Positions 52,606 to 61,576 of a stretch of DNA of 64,000 bases are shown in pieces (positions within the stretch are counted from its first letter, which is position 1; each line of letters opens with the position of its first letter). A program made the translations under genes and the position numbers. The notes beneath the pieces were generated by a model. That model had not been told where the DNA came from, did no database searches, and was given only the letters and a program-made list of their open reading frames with translations. Where the stretch lies: NCBI RefSeq assembly GCF_039544105.1, contig NZ_BAABLA010000107.1, one strand, 5' to 3'. Source of the stretch: Haloechinothrix_A salitolerans (GTDB taxonomy: Bacteria > Actinomycetota > Actinomycetes > Mycobacteriales > Pseudonocardiaceae).

Positions 52606-52631
52606 TTGCCGTTCGGGGTGTTACCGCGCCG

Positions 52632-54767
52632 CTACGCCGAATCCGCAGTGGCGATGCGGTGGGCGAGCAGCGTGGTCGCGTCGTCCGCCGAGGCAGGCGC
52701 GCCGAACAGGAAGCCCTGCGCGCTGTCACAGTGCAGCACCCGCAGCGCCTCCACCTGCGCCGGTGTCTCCACACCTTCGGCGGCGACGTCGAGCCCTAGC
52801 GAGTGCGCCAGCGAGATGGTCGCCGCGACGATCTTGTCGTGCGCGGGATCGGTCGGCCCGCCCGGCCGCACCGGAGACAGGAACGACCGGTCGATCTTGA
52901 GCGTGTGGACCGGCAACCGGCCCAGGTGAGCCAGGTTGGAGTAGCCGGTACCGAAGTCGTCGATAGCGAGGCTGACGCCCGCGGCCGCCAGTTCGCTTAG
53001 CGCGGCCAGCGCGCACGAGGTGTCACCCGCTACGGCGCTCTCGGTGAGCTCCAGCTGGAGCCGGTCGGCGGGAAGCCCAGCGTCGTGCAGCGCGCCGAGG
53101 ACGTCGGCCACGAACGACGCCTCCCGCAGCTGCGTCGCCGCGACATTGACGCTGACCATCACCGGAACGTCGCGGAAGTCGTCGTACCAGCGGCGCGCCT
53201 GCGCGCACGCCTGCTCGAGCACCCATCTACCGAGCGCGACGATGTGGCCGGTCTGCTCGGCGAGCGGAATGAACCGGTCTGGACCGAGCAGCCCCAGCTG
53301 CGGGTGCCGCCAACGCACCAGCGCCTCGAAACCGCTCACCACCGGATCAGGCAATGTGACCATCGGCTGGTAGTCGAGCACGAACTCACCACGGGACAGC
53401 GCGAGCGGTATCGCGGTCGCCAGCTCGTGTTTGGTCGCCTCCTCAGCACCCCGGTCAGGGTCGTAACGCTCCCAACGCGCCCTGCCCAGTGCTTTCGCGC
53501 GCTGCAGCGAGATGTCCGCGGCGCGCATCAGCTCGGACGGCGACCTCCCGGCTGTCGCCGTGTGCACCACACCGATGCTGGCGGTGACCCGGTACTCGTC
53601 CTCGCCGATGCGGATCGGCGCCGCGAGCGCGTCCAGCGTTCGCTCGGCGTAGTGGGTGACGCGGTCGGCGTCGGTGCCGTCCTCCTCGATGAGCAGGACG
53701 AACTCGTCGCCGCCAAGCCGAGCGATCAGCACGCCATCGTCTACCGCCGCCTGCCGCAGCCGGTTGGTGACGGCGATGAGCAAACGGTCGCCGGTGTCAT
53801 GGCCGAGGCCGTCGTTGAAGCTCTTGAAGCCGTCAAGGTCCACATAGCACAGTCCAGCGAGCCGCTCGGTGCTCGCGAGCCGTTCCAGGAACAACTTGCG
53901 GTTCGGCAAGCCGGTCAGCTCGTCATGGCGGGCCTCGTGCCACAACTGCGCTTCCAGCGCACGGCACTCACTGAGGTCGACGACGACACCGATGAGGAAG
54001 TCGAGCTCGCCTTCGTCGTCGGTCACCGCCGAGAGCGTGACGTCGAGCCGCTGCGACCTGCCGTCCGCGCTGGTGCGGACGCACTCGGTGCGGAACCGGC
54101 CGGTCTCCCCAGCGAGCAGACCCGCCAGGTTCGCGCGAACCGTCGCGGGGAGTTCGTCGGCGATGACGTCGGCGATCGGTAGCCCGGTGCAGGCGTCATC
54201 CGCGCTGCCCAATATCTCGGCGAGAGCGGCATTGGCCTCGATCACTAAGCCGTGGGAATCCACGATAGCGATGCCGACGGACGCCTCGGTGAACACCGCG
54301 CGGAACCGGGCCTCGCTCGTGCGTCGACGGCTCTCGGACGCCCGCGCGGCCGCGAGCGCCGCCGCCTGCGTGGTGTGGCGTTCCCGCAGCATCCTGCCGC
54401 GCAGCGCAAGCGAGAAGCCCTCGGCGACCGCTCCCTGCACCGCCGCGATCTTGGCGGCCGCAGCCTCGTCGTCGAGGCCGAGCACCTCGCCCAGTTCCTG
54501 GGCGAAACCGGTGCCCAGCAGCGTGATGGTCCGGTTCAGGGATCGAGCGTTGCGAAAGTTCGCCTCCACCAGCGCCATCCCGACGTCGCGCGCGGTGTCG
54601 CGAGCGCGGGAGTCACCGCGCACGGCCTCGAGGAGGTCGCCGACCAACGGTTGCAGCGCGCGTTCGACGTCATCAGGATCCCGCGGCGGAGACGCGGCTT
54701 CCGCGAGCGCGGCGGCCCAACGCCGGGTGAACTGGCGTGCTTCAGCGGCGACGGACTGCCGCGGCAT
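52632..54767 (-). CDS. PAS-GGDEF-EAL cyclic-di-GMP turnover protein
   Basis: A 711-residue soluble protein. A helical N-terminal domain (about 1-145), a PAS domain (about 150-275, FRAVFTEASVGIAIVDSHGL), a GGDEF domain with intact LGGDEFVLLIEED, and an EAL domain with FEALVRWRHP, ELTESAV, AIDDFGTGYSNL and KIDRSF. Both catalytic cores look complete, so it could make and degrade cyclic di-GMP, with the PAS part choosing the direction. No membrane segment. ATG start at 54767. Actinobacteria usually have few such proteins, which makes this one a likely main node. Confidence 0.93.
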   Translation of the reverse strand: MPRQSVAAEARQFTRRWAAALAEAASPPRDPDDVERALQPLVGDLLEAVRGDSRARDTARDVGMALVEANFRNARSLNRTITLLGTGFAQELGEVLGLDDEAAAAKIAAVQGAVAEGFSLALRGRMLRERHTTQAAALAAARASESRRRTSEARFRAVFTEASVGIAIVDSHGLVIEANAALAEILGSADDACTGLPIADVIADELPATVRANLAGLLAGETGRFRTECVRTSADGRSQRLDVTLSAVTDDEGELDFLIGVVVDLSECRALEAQLWHEARHDELTGLPNRKLFLERLASTERLAGLCYVDLDGFKSFNDGLGHDTGDRLLIAVTNRLRQAAVDDGVLIARLGGDEFVLLIEEDGTDADRVTHYAERTLDALAAPIRIGEDEYRVTASIGVVHTATAGRSPSELMRAADISLQRAKALGRARWERYDPDRGAEEATKHELATAIPLALSRGEFVLDYQPMVTLPDPVVSGFEALVRWRHPQLGLLGPDRFIPLAEQTGHIVALGRWVLEQACAQARRWYDDFRDVPVMVSVNVAATQLREASFVADVLGALHDAGLPADRLQLELTESAVAGDTSCALAALSELAAAGVSLAIDDFGTGYSNLAHLGRLPVHTLKIDRSFLSPVRPGGPTDPAHDKIVAATISLAHSLGLDVAAEGVETPAQVEALRVLHCDSAQGFLFGAPASADDATTLLAHRIATADSA

Positions 54768-54841
54768 CAGATCAGCGTCCTAGTCGATCCGTCCACGCCC
54801 ACCTCACGCCTCAGGGTCGTCGTACCATACGGAGCGTACAG

Positions 54842-54856
54842 GTAGGGCTACCCTAC
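54842..54856. promoter_or_regulatory. Short dyad in the divergent GGDEF-EAL / hydrolase promoter region
   Basis: GTAGGG-CTA-CCCTAC is a perfect inverted repeat with 6-bp arms, 75 bases upstream of the GGDEF-EAL start. Its place suggests an operator. The gap 54768-55105 holds this, a 19-bp inverted repeat and no supported gene. Confidence 0.4.
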
Positions 54857-54955
54857 AGTGTGATTCGCCGGTATCAAGTCCGTGACAATGCGTGTCGACC
54901 CCCGCGCCGCGAGTCCCGCGCTCTGGAGTCCCCCGCTGTGGGACCGCTTGGACCG

Positions 54956-55022
54956 CTTCACGCCCGCTGTGACAGCGAAACGTCTCCGATGTCCAGTTCT
55001 ACTTGTCACAGCGGGCGTGAAG
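54956..55022. repeat. Perfect 19-bp inverted repeat with 29-base loop
   Basis: CTTCACGCCCGCTGTGACA (54956-54974) pairs perfectly with 55004-55022. It lies between two divergent genes, where no terminator is needed, 84 bases upstream of the SGNH hydrolase start. It looks like a mobile palindromic element (REP/MITE-like) or an RNA structure in the leader of the hydrolase mRNA. Confidence 0.75.
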
Positions 55023-55105
55023 CTGGCGCTACCCTCTTGGTGCGCGACCACGTCGTACCCCTGGCGCGCAACGTGGCCGTTACTCCTCCGGGCTATAAAG
55101 GAGGA

Positions 55106-55879
55106 ATGAGCGACCCGCAGTATGAGCGTTATGTCGCGCTGGGTGACAGCCAGACCGAAGGCCTGTGCGACGGCGACGAGTCGACTGGCTATCGGGGATG
55201 GGCTGACCGGCTGGCCGAGCACCTTGCCGAGCTGAACCCGGACATCCGGTACGCGAACCTCGCTGTGCGCGGCAGCGTCGCCGCCGATATTCGCCGCCAA
55301 CAGCTGGAACCGGCGCTGGCGATGCTTCCTGACCTGGCCACCGTCGTCGCGGGCATGAACGACCTACTCCGGCCGTCGTTCGACGCCGACGAAGTCGCCG
55401 GCGAGATCGAGGCGATGTTCGCCGCGCTGACCGAAGCGGGCGCGCGCGTTGCCACGATCACCTTCCCGAATATCGGTGAGATCGTGCCGCTGGCCCGACC
55501 ACTGCTACCCAGGGTGATCGCACTCAACGCCCGTATCGACCAGGCCGCCGCACGCCACGGTGTGACCGTGCTTGAGACCTATCACCACAGCGTGACCACC
55601 GACCAGCGGCTCTGGAGCCCGGACCGGCTGCACGCCAGCCCACTCGGCCACAGCCTCATCGCGGCGGGCATGGCCGACGCGCTCGGCCTGCCCGGCAGCA
55701 CCGCGACCTGGTCCGAGCCGCTGCCACAGCCTGATGAGCGCAGCACGCTCGGCACGGCCGCCACCGAGCTGCGGTGGATGGCGACGTTCTTCGGCCCATG
55801 GGTCGGCAGGCGCATCCGAGGGAGGTCGTCCGCCGACGGGCGAACCGCCAAGCGGCCGGAGCTGACGCCGCTGCGGTAG
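55106..55879 (+). CDS. SGNH/GDSL-family hydrolase
   Basis: A 257-residue serine esterase without signal peptide, from ATG 55106 directly after AAAGGAGGA. Catalytic blocks: GDSQTEG (Ser nucleophile), Gly in NLAVRGS, Asn in VAGMNDLLRP, and DRLHASPLGH with the Asp-His pair. The C-terminal 50 residues add a basic tail. Similar actinobacterial proteins are annotated as lysophospholipase-like or carbohydrate esterases. The substrate cannot be told. It runs towards the subtilase gene, sharing a terminator. Confidence 0.9.
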   Translation: MSDPQYERYVALGDSQTEGLCDGDESTGYRGWADRLAEHLAELNPDIRYANLAVRGSVAADIRRQQLEPALAMLPDLATVVAGMNDLLRPSFDADEVAGEIEAMFAALTEAGARVATITFPNIGEIVPLARPLLPRVIALNARIDQAAARHGVTVLETYHHSVTTDQRLWSPDRLHASPLGHSLIAAGMADALGLPGSTATWSEPLPQPDERSTLGTAATELRWMATFFGPWVGRRIRGRSSADGRTAKRPELTPLR

Positions 55880-55889
55880 AACGGGGTGT

Positions 55890-55910
55890 AGTGAAGGGCA
55901 GCCCTTCACT
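55890..55910. terminator. Compact palindromic terminator between hydrolase and subtilase genes
   Basis: AGTGAAGGGC-A-GCCCTTCACT is an almost unbroken 21-base palindrome whose last base is in the subtilase stop region. The AGTGAAGGGC...GCCCTTCACT form recurs as a two-way terminator in Pseudonocardiaceae-like genomes, from memory. Confidence 0.75.
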
Positions 55911-58132
55911 CACCGGCGCATCGCGAACAACACCGAGTGCGCGATGTCCGTGCCGGTGGAGTCCGTGAGGCGGAGAATGGCGGAGCGCGGGCCGGGTTCC
56001 GACGCGCCAGAACCCGACGCGCCGTCACCGCGCCCGCCGGACGGCTCTGGTCCGCCAGTGGCGACGGCACGCAGCGTGATCGACGTCGTCCCCCTGGCGG
56101 GGACCGTCACCTCGCTGGGCGCGATAAACCGGACACCCTCACCGACGCGGGAATCGATCGACACCGACAACCGCAGCGCCCGGCCGGTCAAACTGCTCAG
56201 CCGCACGGTCGCCTCGACGGGAGCGCGGCCCCGCAGCGTGCCGAACGACGTGCTCACCGGCCCGATCGCCACCCGCGCATGAACGGCGGCGCGCAGGTCG
56301 GCTAGCCCAGCACCGGTCACCGTGACGTCGTCCAACACCGTGCGCCCGTCCTCGTACTGGGTCAGTGCGCCCTCGGCGGCGGTGTTCACGACGGCGGAAC
56401 GGACCTGCGCGGACGTCCACTCCGGGTGCGCGGCACGCAGCACCGCCGCCATGCCAGCGAGGTGCGGCGCCGCCATCGACGTCCCCTGCATGAATGCCCA
56501 GCACGAATCGGCGTCGCACTCGGTACCGGGGACGCTGGCGAGCACGTTGGCGCCCGGCGCGACGACGTCCGGCTTGACGAGGCTGGCCTCGTCCGGTGTC
56601 GGTCCCTGTCCGGAGAACCCGGCCATGATGTTGTCGTTGCCGGTGCGGAAGTAGCTGGGATCGGCGTCGATCGTGGCAGTGCTTCCGTCAACCGCGAGTA
56701 CGTCCCGAGCCGCGCCGAGCCCGATCATGTACGCCGGGATCGTCGGCCGCGGCTCGACGGACGGGTCGGCCGCCATCGACGTCGGGTCACCCGCGACGTC
56801 GTTGACGACCAACGCGGCGACCGCCCCGGCGTCCTCCACGACACGAACCTTGGCGGAGAAGCTGCACTCGCCCCTGCTGACCACGGCGATCCGGCCGGTG
56901 AGATCCATGCCGTCGAGCGGTTCGCACGCGGTACCGAGGCCGTTGACGTCGCCCTCGACGACGTCGAGCGGCGCGGTGCGGTCCGTCCGCACGGTCGGGA
57001 ATTCCCCGGCGGCGGCGCGGACCGTCCTGTCCTCGACGGTGATGGCGGTGCCGAGGAAGTGGCCGACCGTGGACGCACCTGACGTCAGCGCCCGCTTGGC
57101 GGTTCCCGGTGAGGCGACGGTGCCCTCCCCCGGGCCGTCGTTGCCCGCCGCGACCGTGACGACGACGCCCGATTCATCCAGGTTGTTCACGGCATCGGCG
57201 ATGGGATCTGTTGTGCGTTCGACCGGCCCGCCGAGGCTGAGGTTGATGACGTCCATGCCGTCGCGGTATGCGGCCTCCAGGGCGTCGAGCAGGTCGGCAT
57301 CGGACACCGTATCGACGTCGCCGGGAAAGACGTTGTAGTTGCCGAGCCGCGCGGCGGGCGCGACACCGGACACCCGGTACGGGACACCCACACCCCGCAC
57401 GCTCGCGGGGGTGTTCGCGTTGCACGCGACGGTGCCCGCGACGTGGGTGCCGTGCGCGCCGATCGCCTCCGGAGTCAGGCTCTCATCGGAGTTGAACGCA
57501 CGCGCCACGACGACCTTGTTGTTCGTGAAGCGAAGGTCACCGCGCTGCACGTGCACAGGAAAGTCGGAGTCGTCGAAGCACGAATGTTCGATGTCGATGC
57601 CGCTGTCGATGATGCCGACGTCGATGTCGGCGCCCGCGTTGGCGACGCCGCCGACCCGCTCCGTCCGCCACGCCTTGATCGCGTTGATCAATGTCAGGTC
57701 CGGGTCAGCGGCGAGTGGTTCATACGACCTGCTGGGGTACACGCCGCGCACTCCCGGCGCGCTCCGCAGGTCGGCGATGCTGGCGCCGTTGAGGTCGACG
57801 GCGACGGCGTTGAGCGCGAGGTGATACTCGCGGACCACCGTGGCTGGCACGGCGTCTAGCCAGTCCCGGAACCGATCGTGCTGCGCGGCGAGTCCCTTCC
57901 GGACCGCACGCACGGGGGCGGCGTCGAGATTGAGCGGCGGCCCCAGACCCGACGTCTTCGGATGCGTGAGCAGCGGCTTGTCGGTGAAGACGACGATCGC
58001 GCTGTCGTTAGCGCGGGTGGTGCCATCAGTGGGCGTGCCGGTCGCCGATGTGAAGAGGCTGCCGACGACGACCGCGCTGGCCACAGCGGCGATGACGCCG
58101 ACGAACACTCGTCGAGCGCGAGTGGAACTCAC
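55910..58132 (-). CDS. Secreted subtilisin-like serine protease with PA domain
   Basis: A 740-residue S8 protease. GTG 58132 is chosen because GGGAGGA lies six bases upstream; the GTG one codon earlier is too close. A signal peptide (RRVFVGVIAAVASAVVVGSLF) leads to an inhibitor-like propeptide (to about 140) and the catalytic domain with D176 (VGIIDSGIDIEH), H227 (GAHGTHVAGTVA), oxyanion Asn in VAAGNDGPGEG and S552 (MQGTSMAAPHLAG). A PA domain is inserted at about 340-480 (RIAVVSRGECSF, IPAYMIG). A beta-sandwich C-terminus has a Gly/Ser/Pro linker. Cys pairs suggest disulfides. It works outside the cell on proteins or peptides. Confidence 0.93.
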   Translation of the reverse strand: MSSTRARRVFVGVIAAVASAVVVGSLFTSATGTPTDGTTRANDSAIVVFTDKPLLTHPKTSGLGPPLNLDAAPVRAVRKGLAAQHDRFRDWLDAVPATVVREYHLALNAVAVDLNGASIADLRSAPGVRGVYPSRSYEPLAADPDLTLINAIKAWRTERVGGVANAGADIDVGIIDSGIDIEHSCFDDSDFPVHVQRGDLRFTNNKVVVARAFNSDESLTPEAIGAHGTHVAGTVACNANTPASVRGVGVPYRVSGVAPAARLGNYNVFPGDVDTVSDADLLDALEAAYRDGMDVINLSLGGPVERTTDPIADAVNNLDESGVVVTVAAGNDGPGEGTVASPGTAKRALTSGASTVGHFLGTAITVEDRTVRAAAGEFPTVRTDRTAPLDVVEGDVNGLGTACEPLDGMDLTGRIAVVSRGECSFSAKVRVVEDAGAVAALVVNDVAGDPTSMAADPSVEPRPTIPAYMIGLGAARDVLAVDGSTATIDADPSYFRTGNDNIMAGFSGQGPTPDEASLVKPDVVAPGANVLASVPGTECDADSCWAFMQGTSMAAPHLAGMAAVLRAAHPEWTSAQVRSAVVNTAAEGALTQYEDGRTVLDDVTVTGAGLADLRAAVHARVAIGPVSTSFGTLRGRAPVEATVRLSSLTGRALRLSVSIDSRVGEGVRFIAPSEVTVPARGTTSITLRAVATGGPEPSGGRGDGASGSGASEPGPRSAILRLTDSTGTDIAHSVLFAMRR

Positions 58133-58310
58133 CACAATCCTCCCAGCGGAGCGGGAACGAGCACAGTGGACACACACGCCAGAGCGCGGAACCCGCGGCA
58201 CAATAGCGCACTATCGGGTGACGACACACCAGGACGGCGGGTTTCCGAGGCGTCGGAGATGATCGCGACCAGGCTTATACAGTGAGCCCTCTCACTCGGC
58301 GAGGAGGACC

Positions 58311-59093
58311 ATGGCAGAGCCCGCTTCCGGGACCCGCGGCCGTACCCGCATGTCACTGACCGCCCTCGACGACATCGCGATGCTGCTACTCGCGGTGTTC
58401 TCGGTCGGGCTGTTGGTGTACGTGACGTTCATCGAGCCGTCGATGTCCTTCGCCCTGTGGGTCATCATCGTGGACACGTCGATCTGTGGTGTGTTCCTGG
58501 TCGAGTTCCTGTGGCGGTGGCGTTCGCACGGCTGGGAACGCTGGTTCCCGTTGCGCAACTTCTACGAAATTCTCGGCATGATCCCGTTGGCGCATCCCGC
58601 GCTGCGCAGCCTGCGGTTGCTGCGGATCGTCGGCATCGTGGTGCGGCTTGTGCGCGCCACGGACATGGTGTTCGGTAAGCGGTTCACGTACCGGCTGGTG
58701 GAACGGCTCGCCGAGCCGATCGTGCTGGCGATCAAGAAGCCGATCACCGTGGCGGTGCTGGACGAGGTCGTGAAAGTGCTCGCTACCGGCCATTACCCCC
58801 GCCATCTGGCGAGTTCGCTGCGGGAGAACCACGACGAGCTGCAAGCGTTGATCGCGGAGAAGCTGGACGAGGACCCGCAGCTCGGCAGGCTGAGGCTGGT
58901 GCCGTTCCACGACCAGCTCGTACGGACGGTGACCGAGTCGACGATGCGGATCACGCTTGAGGTGCTGACCGACCCGCGCATTGACGAGTTCTTCGCCGAC
59001 TTCATCCAGCAAGCAGAGGAGCAGATCCGCGAAGCGGTGCAGCGCGGCGAGCACGAGCGGCAGCGGGACGAGGAGATACGGATTCGTAGTTAG
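58311..59093 (+). CDS. Voltage-sensor-domain membrane protein lacking a pore
   Basis: A 260-residue protein from ATG 58311 with GAGGAGG upstream and a TTATAC -10-like box at 58275-58280. Four helices match a voltage sensor: S1 IAMLLLAVFSVGLLVYVTFI, S2 ALWVIIVDTSICGVFLVEFL, S3 around FPLRNFYEILGMIPL, and S4 with Arg at every third place (RSLRLLRIVGIVVRLVRA). There are no S5-S6 helices or selectivity filter. Residues 130-260 are cytoplasmic, highly charged and helical (FADFIQQAEEQIREAVQ), probably a coiled-coil dimer. This is like Hv1 or the sensor half of voltage-sensing phosphatase in plan only. Function unknown: proton channel or voltage-driven partner switch are both possible. Confidence 0.85.
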   Translation: MAEPASGTRGRTRMSLTALDDIAMLLLAVFSVGLLVYVTFIEPSMSFALWVIIVDTSICGVFLVEFLWRWRSHGWERWFPLRNFYEILGMIPLAHPALRSLRLLRIVGIVVRLVRATDMVFGKRFTYRLVERLAEPIVLAIKKPITVAVLDEVVKVLATGHYPRHLASSLRENHDELQALIAEKLDEDPQLGRLRLVPFHDQLVRTVTESTMRITLEVLTDPRIDEFFADFIQQAEEQIREAVQRGEHERQRDEEIRIRS

Positions 59094-59122
59094 CCGCGGG
59101 ACGCCCCGCCGCGCGGCGACGG

Positions 59123-61576
59123 TTAGCGACGTCGGTTGGTGCGGGTGGTCGGCTCGGCGGTCAGCGGATCTTCCGGCCAGGAGTGCTTCGGGTAGCGACC
59201 GCGCAACTCGGCACGCACCTGGGGATAGCCGTTACGCCAGAACGACGCCAGGTCAGTCGTGACCGCGCACGGTCGGCCCGCGGGCGACAACAGGTGGAGC
59301 ACGACCGGGACCGCGCCGTCCGCGATCACCGGCGTGTGCGGCCAGCCGAACGTCTCCTGCAGTCGCACCGGCAGTACAGGGTCACCGCCGGAGTAATCGA
59401 CACGAATGCGCGACCCAGTCGGCACTTCGATACGTTCCGGGGCGAGGTCGTCCAGCCGGGCGGCGTGCTGCCACGGCACGAGTCTGCGCAGCAGGTCACC
59501 GGCGTTGAGCTTCCCGAGATCCGCCCGGGAACGAGACGTCGACAGCTCGGGTTCCAGCCATTCGTCCGCTCGCGCGAGCAGGTTCGCGTCGTCCATGGCT
59601 GGCCACGGTTCACCCAGCGCGCGATGCAGGAACGCCAACCGGTCACGCAGGTCGGTTGCCTCGCGGGTCCAGTGAAGCAACTCGGTGCCCTCGGCGCGGA
59701 GGCCGTCGAGGACGGCGGATCGGATGGCGGCCGGATCAGGGTTGGCGAGTGGCCGTTGGTCGAGTTCGGTCGCACCAAGCCAGTCGCGGTGGCGAGCGCG
59801 TACGTCGCCATCCGCCCAGGTGATCTCATCGTCGGTGCGGCGCAGAGCCGCGGCAGCTTCGGTGGCGAGGTCAACGTCGGCCGGTGCCGCCAGCCGGATG
59901 ACCGCGTGCTTACGTCCCGGCTCGCGGGTGGCTTCCGCGATCGCGAGCCACTCCGCATCCGCCAGGACACCGTCGTGCGGCAGTTCCGCCGCCGTGCCGT
60001 TGGCCATGAGGTACACCCGCGTTCCTGGTGCGCGACGTCGTGCGAGGCGTTCGGGGTGTGCGAGCGCGATGACGTGCGCCGGGTCGGGAGTGCCGCTGCC
60101 CTGGTCCTTCGATGCGGTGCGCTCCAAGCGCGCGACGTCGTCCCGCCAGCGGCGTGCGCCCGCCGCGTTGCCCCGCCGGAGGGCGGACAGCGCGGTGTCG
60201 ACGTCCGTCGCTGTGCCCGCACCCACGGTGTCGAGCAGTGCGACCACCTCCGCCGCGCAGCGTCGTCCGGTGTGCCGGGCGCCGTCGAGCAACGCGCGGG
60301 CGAGCCGGGGATGCAGGCCGACGCGCGCCATCGCCCGTCCCCGCTCGGTGACCTTCCCACCGTCGTCGAGCGCGCCGAGAGTCGTGAGCACCCGCACCCC
60401 GGCGTCCAGCGGGCCGCGCGGCGGCGGATCCCACCAGGACAGGCCGTTGCCGTCCGGCGTTCCCCAGCAGGCGAGTTCGAGTGCCAGCGAGGTCAGGTCG
60501 GCGATGGCGATCTCTGGTTCCGGGTAGGCGGGCAACGTGCCGTGCTCATGTTCCGGCCAGCACCGCAGCACCAGGCCGGGCCCCTGCCGCGCCGCCCTCC
60601 CCGCGCGCTGCTCGGCGACGGCGGCGCTGACCTGTACCGTCGTCAGCCCGGACAACCCGCGTCGGTGGTCGACGTGCGGCACCCGAGCCCGACCGGAGTC
60701 CACGACAGCGCGCACGCCGGGCACTGTCACGCTCGACTCGGCGATGGCCGTCGCCAGCACCACCCTGCGCCGCTGGCCCTCCCGCAGCACGGCGTCCTGC
60801 TCAGACCCGGTGAGTCCACCGTGGAGCACCCGGACGTCTACTCCGGATAAATCGCCAAGCAGGTCGGACACCGCGGCGATCTCACCGACGCCGGGCAGGA
60901 ACGCCAGCACGTCGCCGTCCGATTCAGCCAGCGCGGTACGCACCGCACGCCCGACACAGGCCGCCACGCGCTCACCTCGCGCCGGGGCGACGTGCCGGGA
61001 CTCGACGTCGAACAGCGGCGTCCGCGCGGTCACGATCGGGGCGGGTGAGGCGTCACCGAGCAGCGACGCGAGCCGGTCAGCGGCCACGGTCGCGGACGTC
61101 GCGAGCAGACGAAGGTCGTCGCGCAGACCGCCCCGGACGTCCAGCAGCAACGCGAGCAGCAGATCGGCGTCGAGATGCCGTTCGTGACACTCGTCGAGCA
61201 CGACGGCGGCGACACCGGGCAAGTCGGGATCGGCCTGCAACCGCCGCACCAGCAGTCCCGACGTCACCACCTCGATGCGGGTGGCGTCGGAGACTTCGCG
61301 GTCGCCGCGCACGGAGTAACCGACGGTCTGGCCGACGCGCTCCCCCAGCAGCGACGCCATCCGGCGCGCGGCGGCACGGGCGGCCACACGACGCGGCTCG
61401 GCCACGACGATGCGGCCCTCGTAGTCCCCAGCGAGCGCGAGCGGGACGAGGGTAGTCTTGCCGGTGCCGGGCGGCGCGACCAGCACGGCGCAGCCGGTGT
61501 CACGCAGCCCGTCGAGCACCTCCGGCACGACGTCGCGCACCGGCAGGTCCGGCAGTGCGGCGAGATGTGTGTCCAT
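59123..61576 (-). CDS. hrpB: ATP-dependent helicase HrpB
   Basis: A DEAH-box helicase of 817 residues from ATG 61576; a longer in-frame reading to 61954 only overlaps the binding-protein gene in another frame. Walker A is APPGTGKTTLVP, Walker B LDECHERHLDADLLL, motif III TSATVAADRLA, motif VI QRAGRAARQGPGLVL. The C-terminal HrpB domain ends with HLLSPAGRPCAVTTDLASFW and RAELRGRYPKHSWPEDP, a conserved finish. Role in RNA processing is poorly known. Its start shares bases with the stop of the preceding gene. Confidence 0.94.
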   Translation of the reverse strand: MDTHLAALPDLPVRDVVPEVLDGLRDTGCAVLVAPPGTGKTTLVPLALAGDYEGRIVVAEPRRVAARAAARRMASLLGERVGQTVGYSVRGDREVSDATRIEVVTSGLLVRRLQADPDLPGVAAVVLDECHERHLDADLLLALLLDVRGGLRDDLRLLATSATVAADRLASLLGDASPAPIVTARTPLFDVESRHVAPARGERVAACVGRAVRTALAESDGDVLAFLPGVGEIAAVSDLLGDLSGVDVRVLHGGLTGSEQDAVLREGQRRRVVLATAIAESSVTVPGVRAVVDSGRARVPHVDHRRGLSGLTTVQVSAAVAEQRAGRAARQGPGLVLRCWPEHEHGTLPAYPEPEIAIADLTSLALELACWGTPDGNGLSWWDPPPRGPLDAGVRVLTTLGALDDGGKVTERGRAMARVGLHPRLARALLDGARHTGRRCAAEVVALLDTVGAGTATDVDTALSALRRGNAAGARRWRDDVARLERTASKDQGSGTPDPAHVIALAHPERLARRRAPGTRVYLMANGTAAELPHDGVLADAEWLAIAEATREPGRKHAVIRLAAPADVDLATEAAAALRRTDDEITWADGDVRARHRDWLGATELDQRPLANPDPAAIRSAVLDGLRAEGTELLHWTREATDLRDRLAFLHRALGEPWPAMDDANLLARADEWLEPELSTSRSRADLGKLNAGDLLRRLVPWQHAARLDDLAPERIEVPTGSRIRVDYSGGDPVLPVRLQETFGWPHTPVIADGAVPVVLHLLSPAGRPCAVTTDLASFWRNGYPQVRAELRGRYPKHSWPEDPLTAEPTTRTNRRR

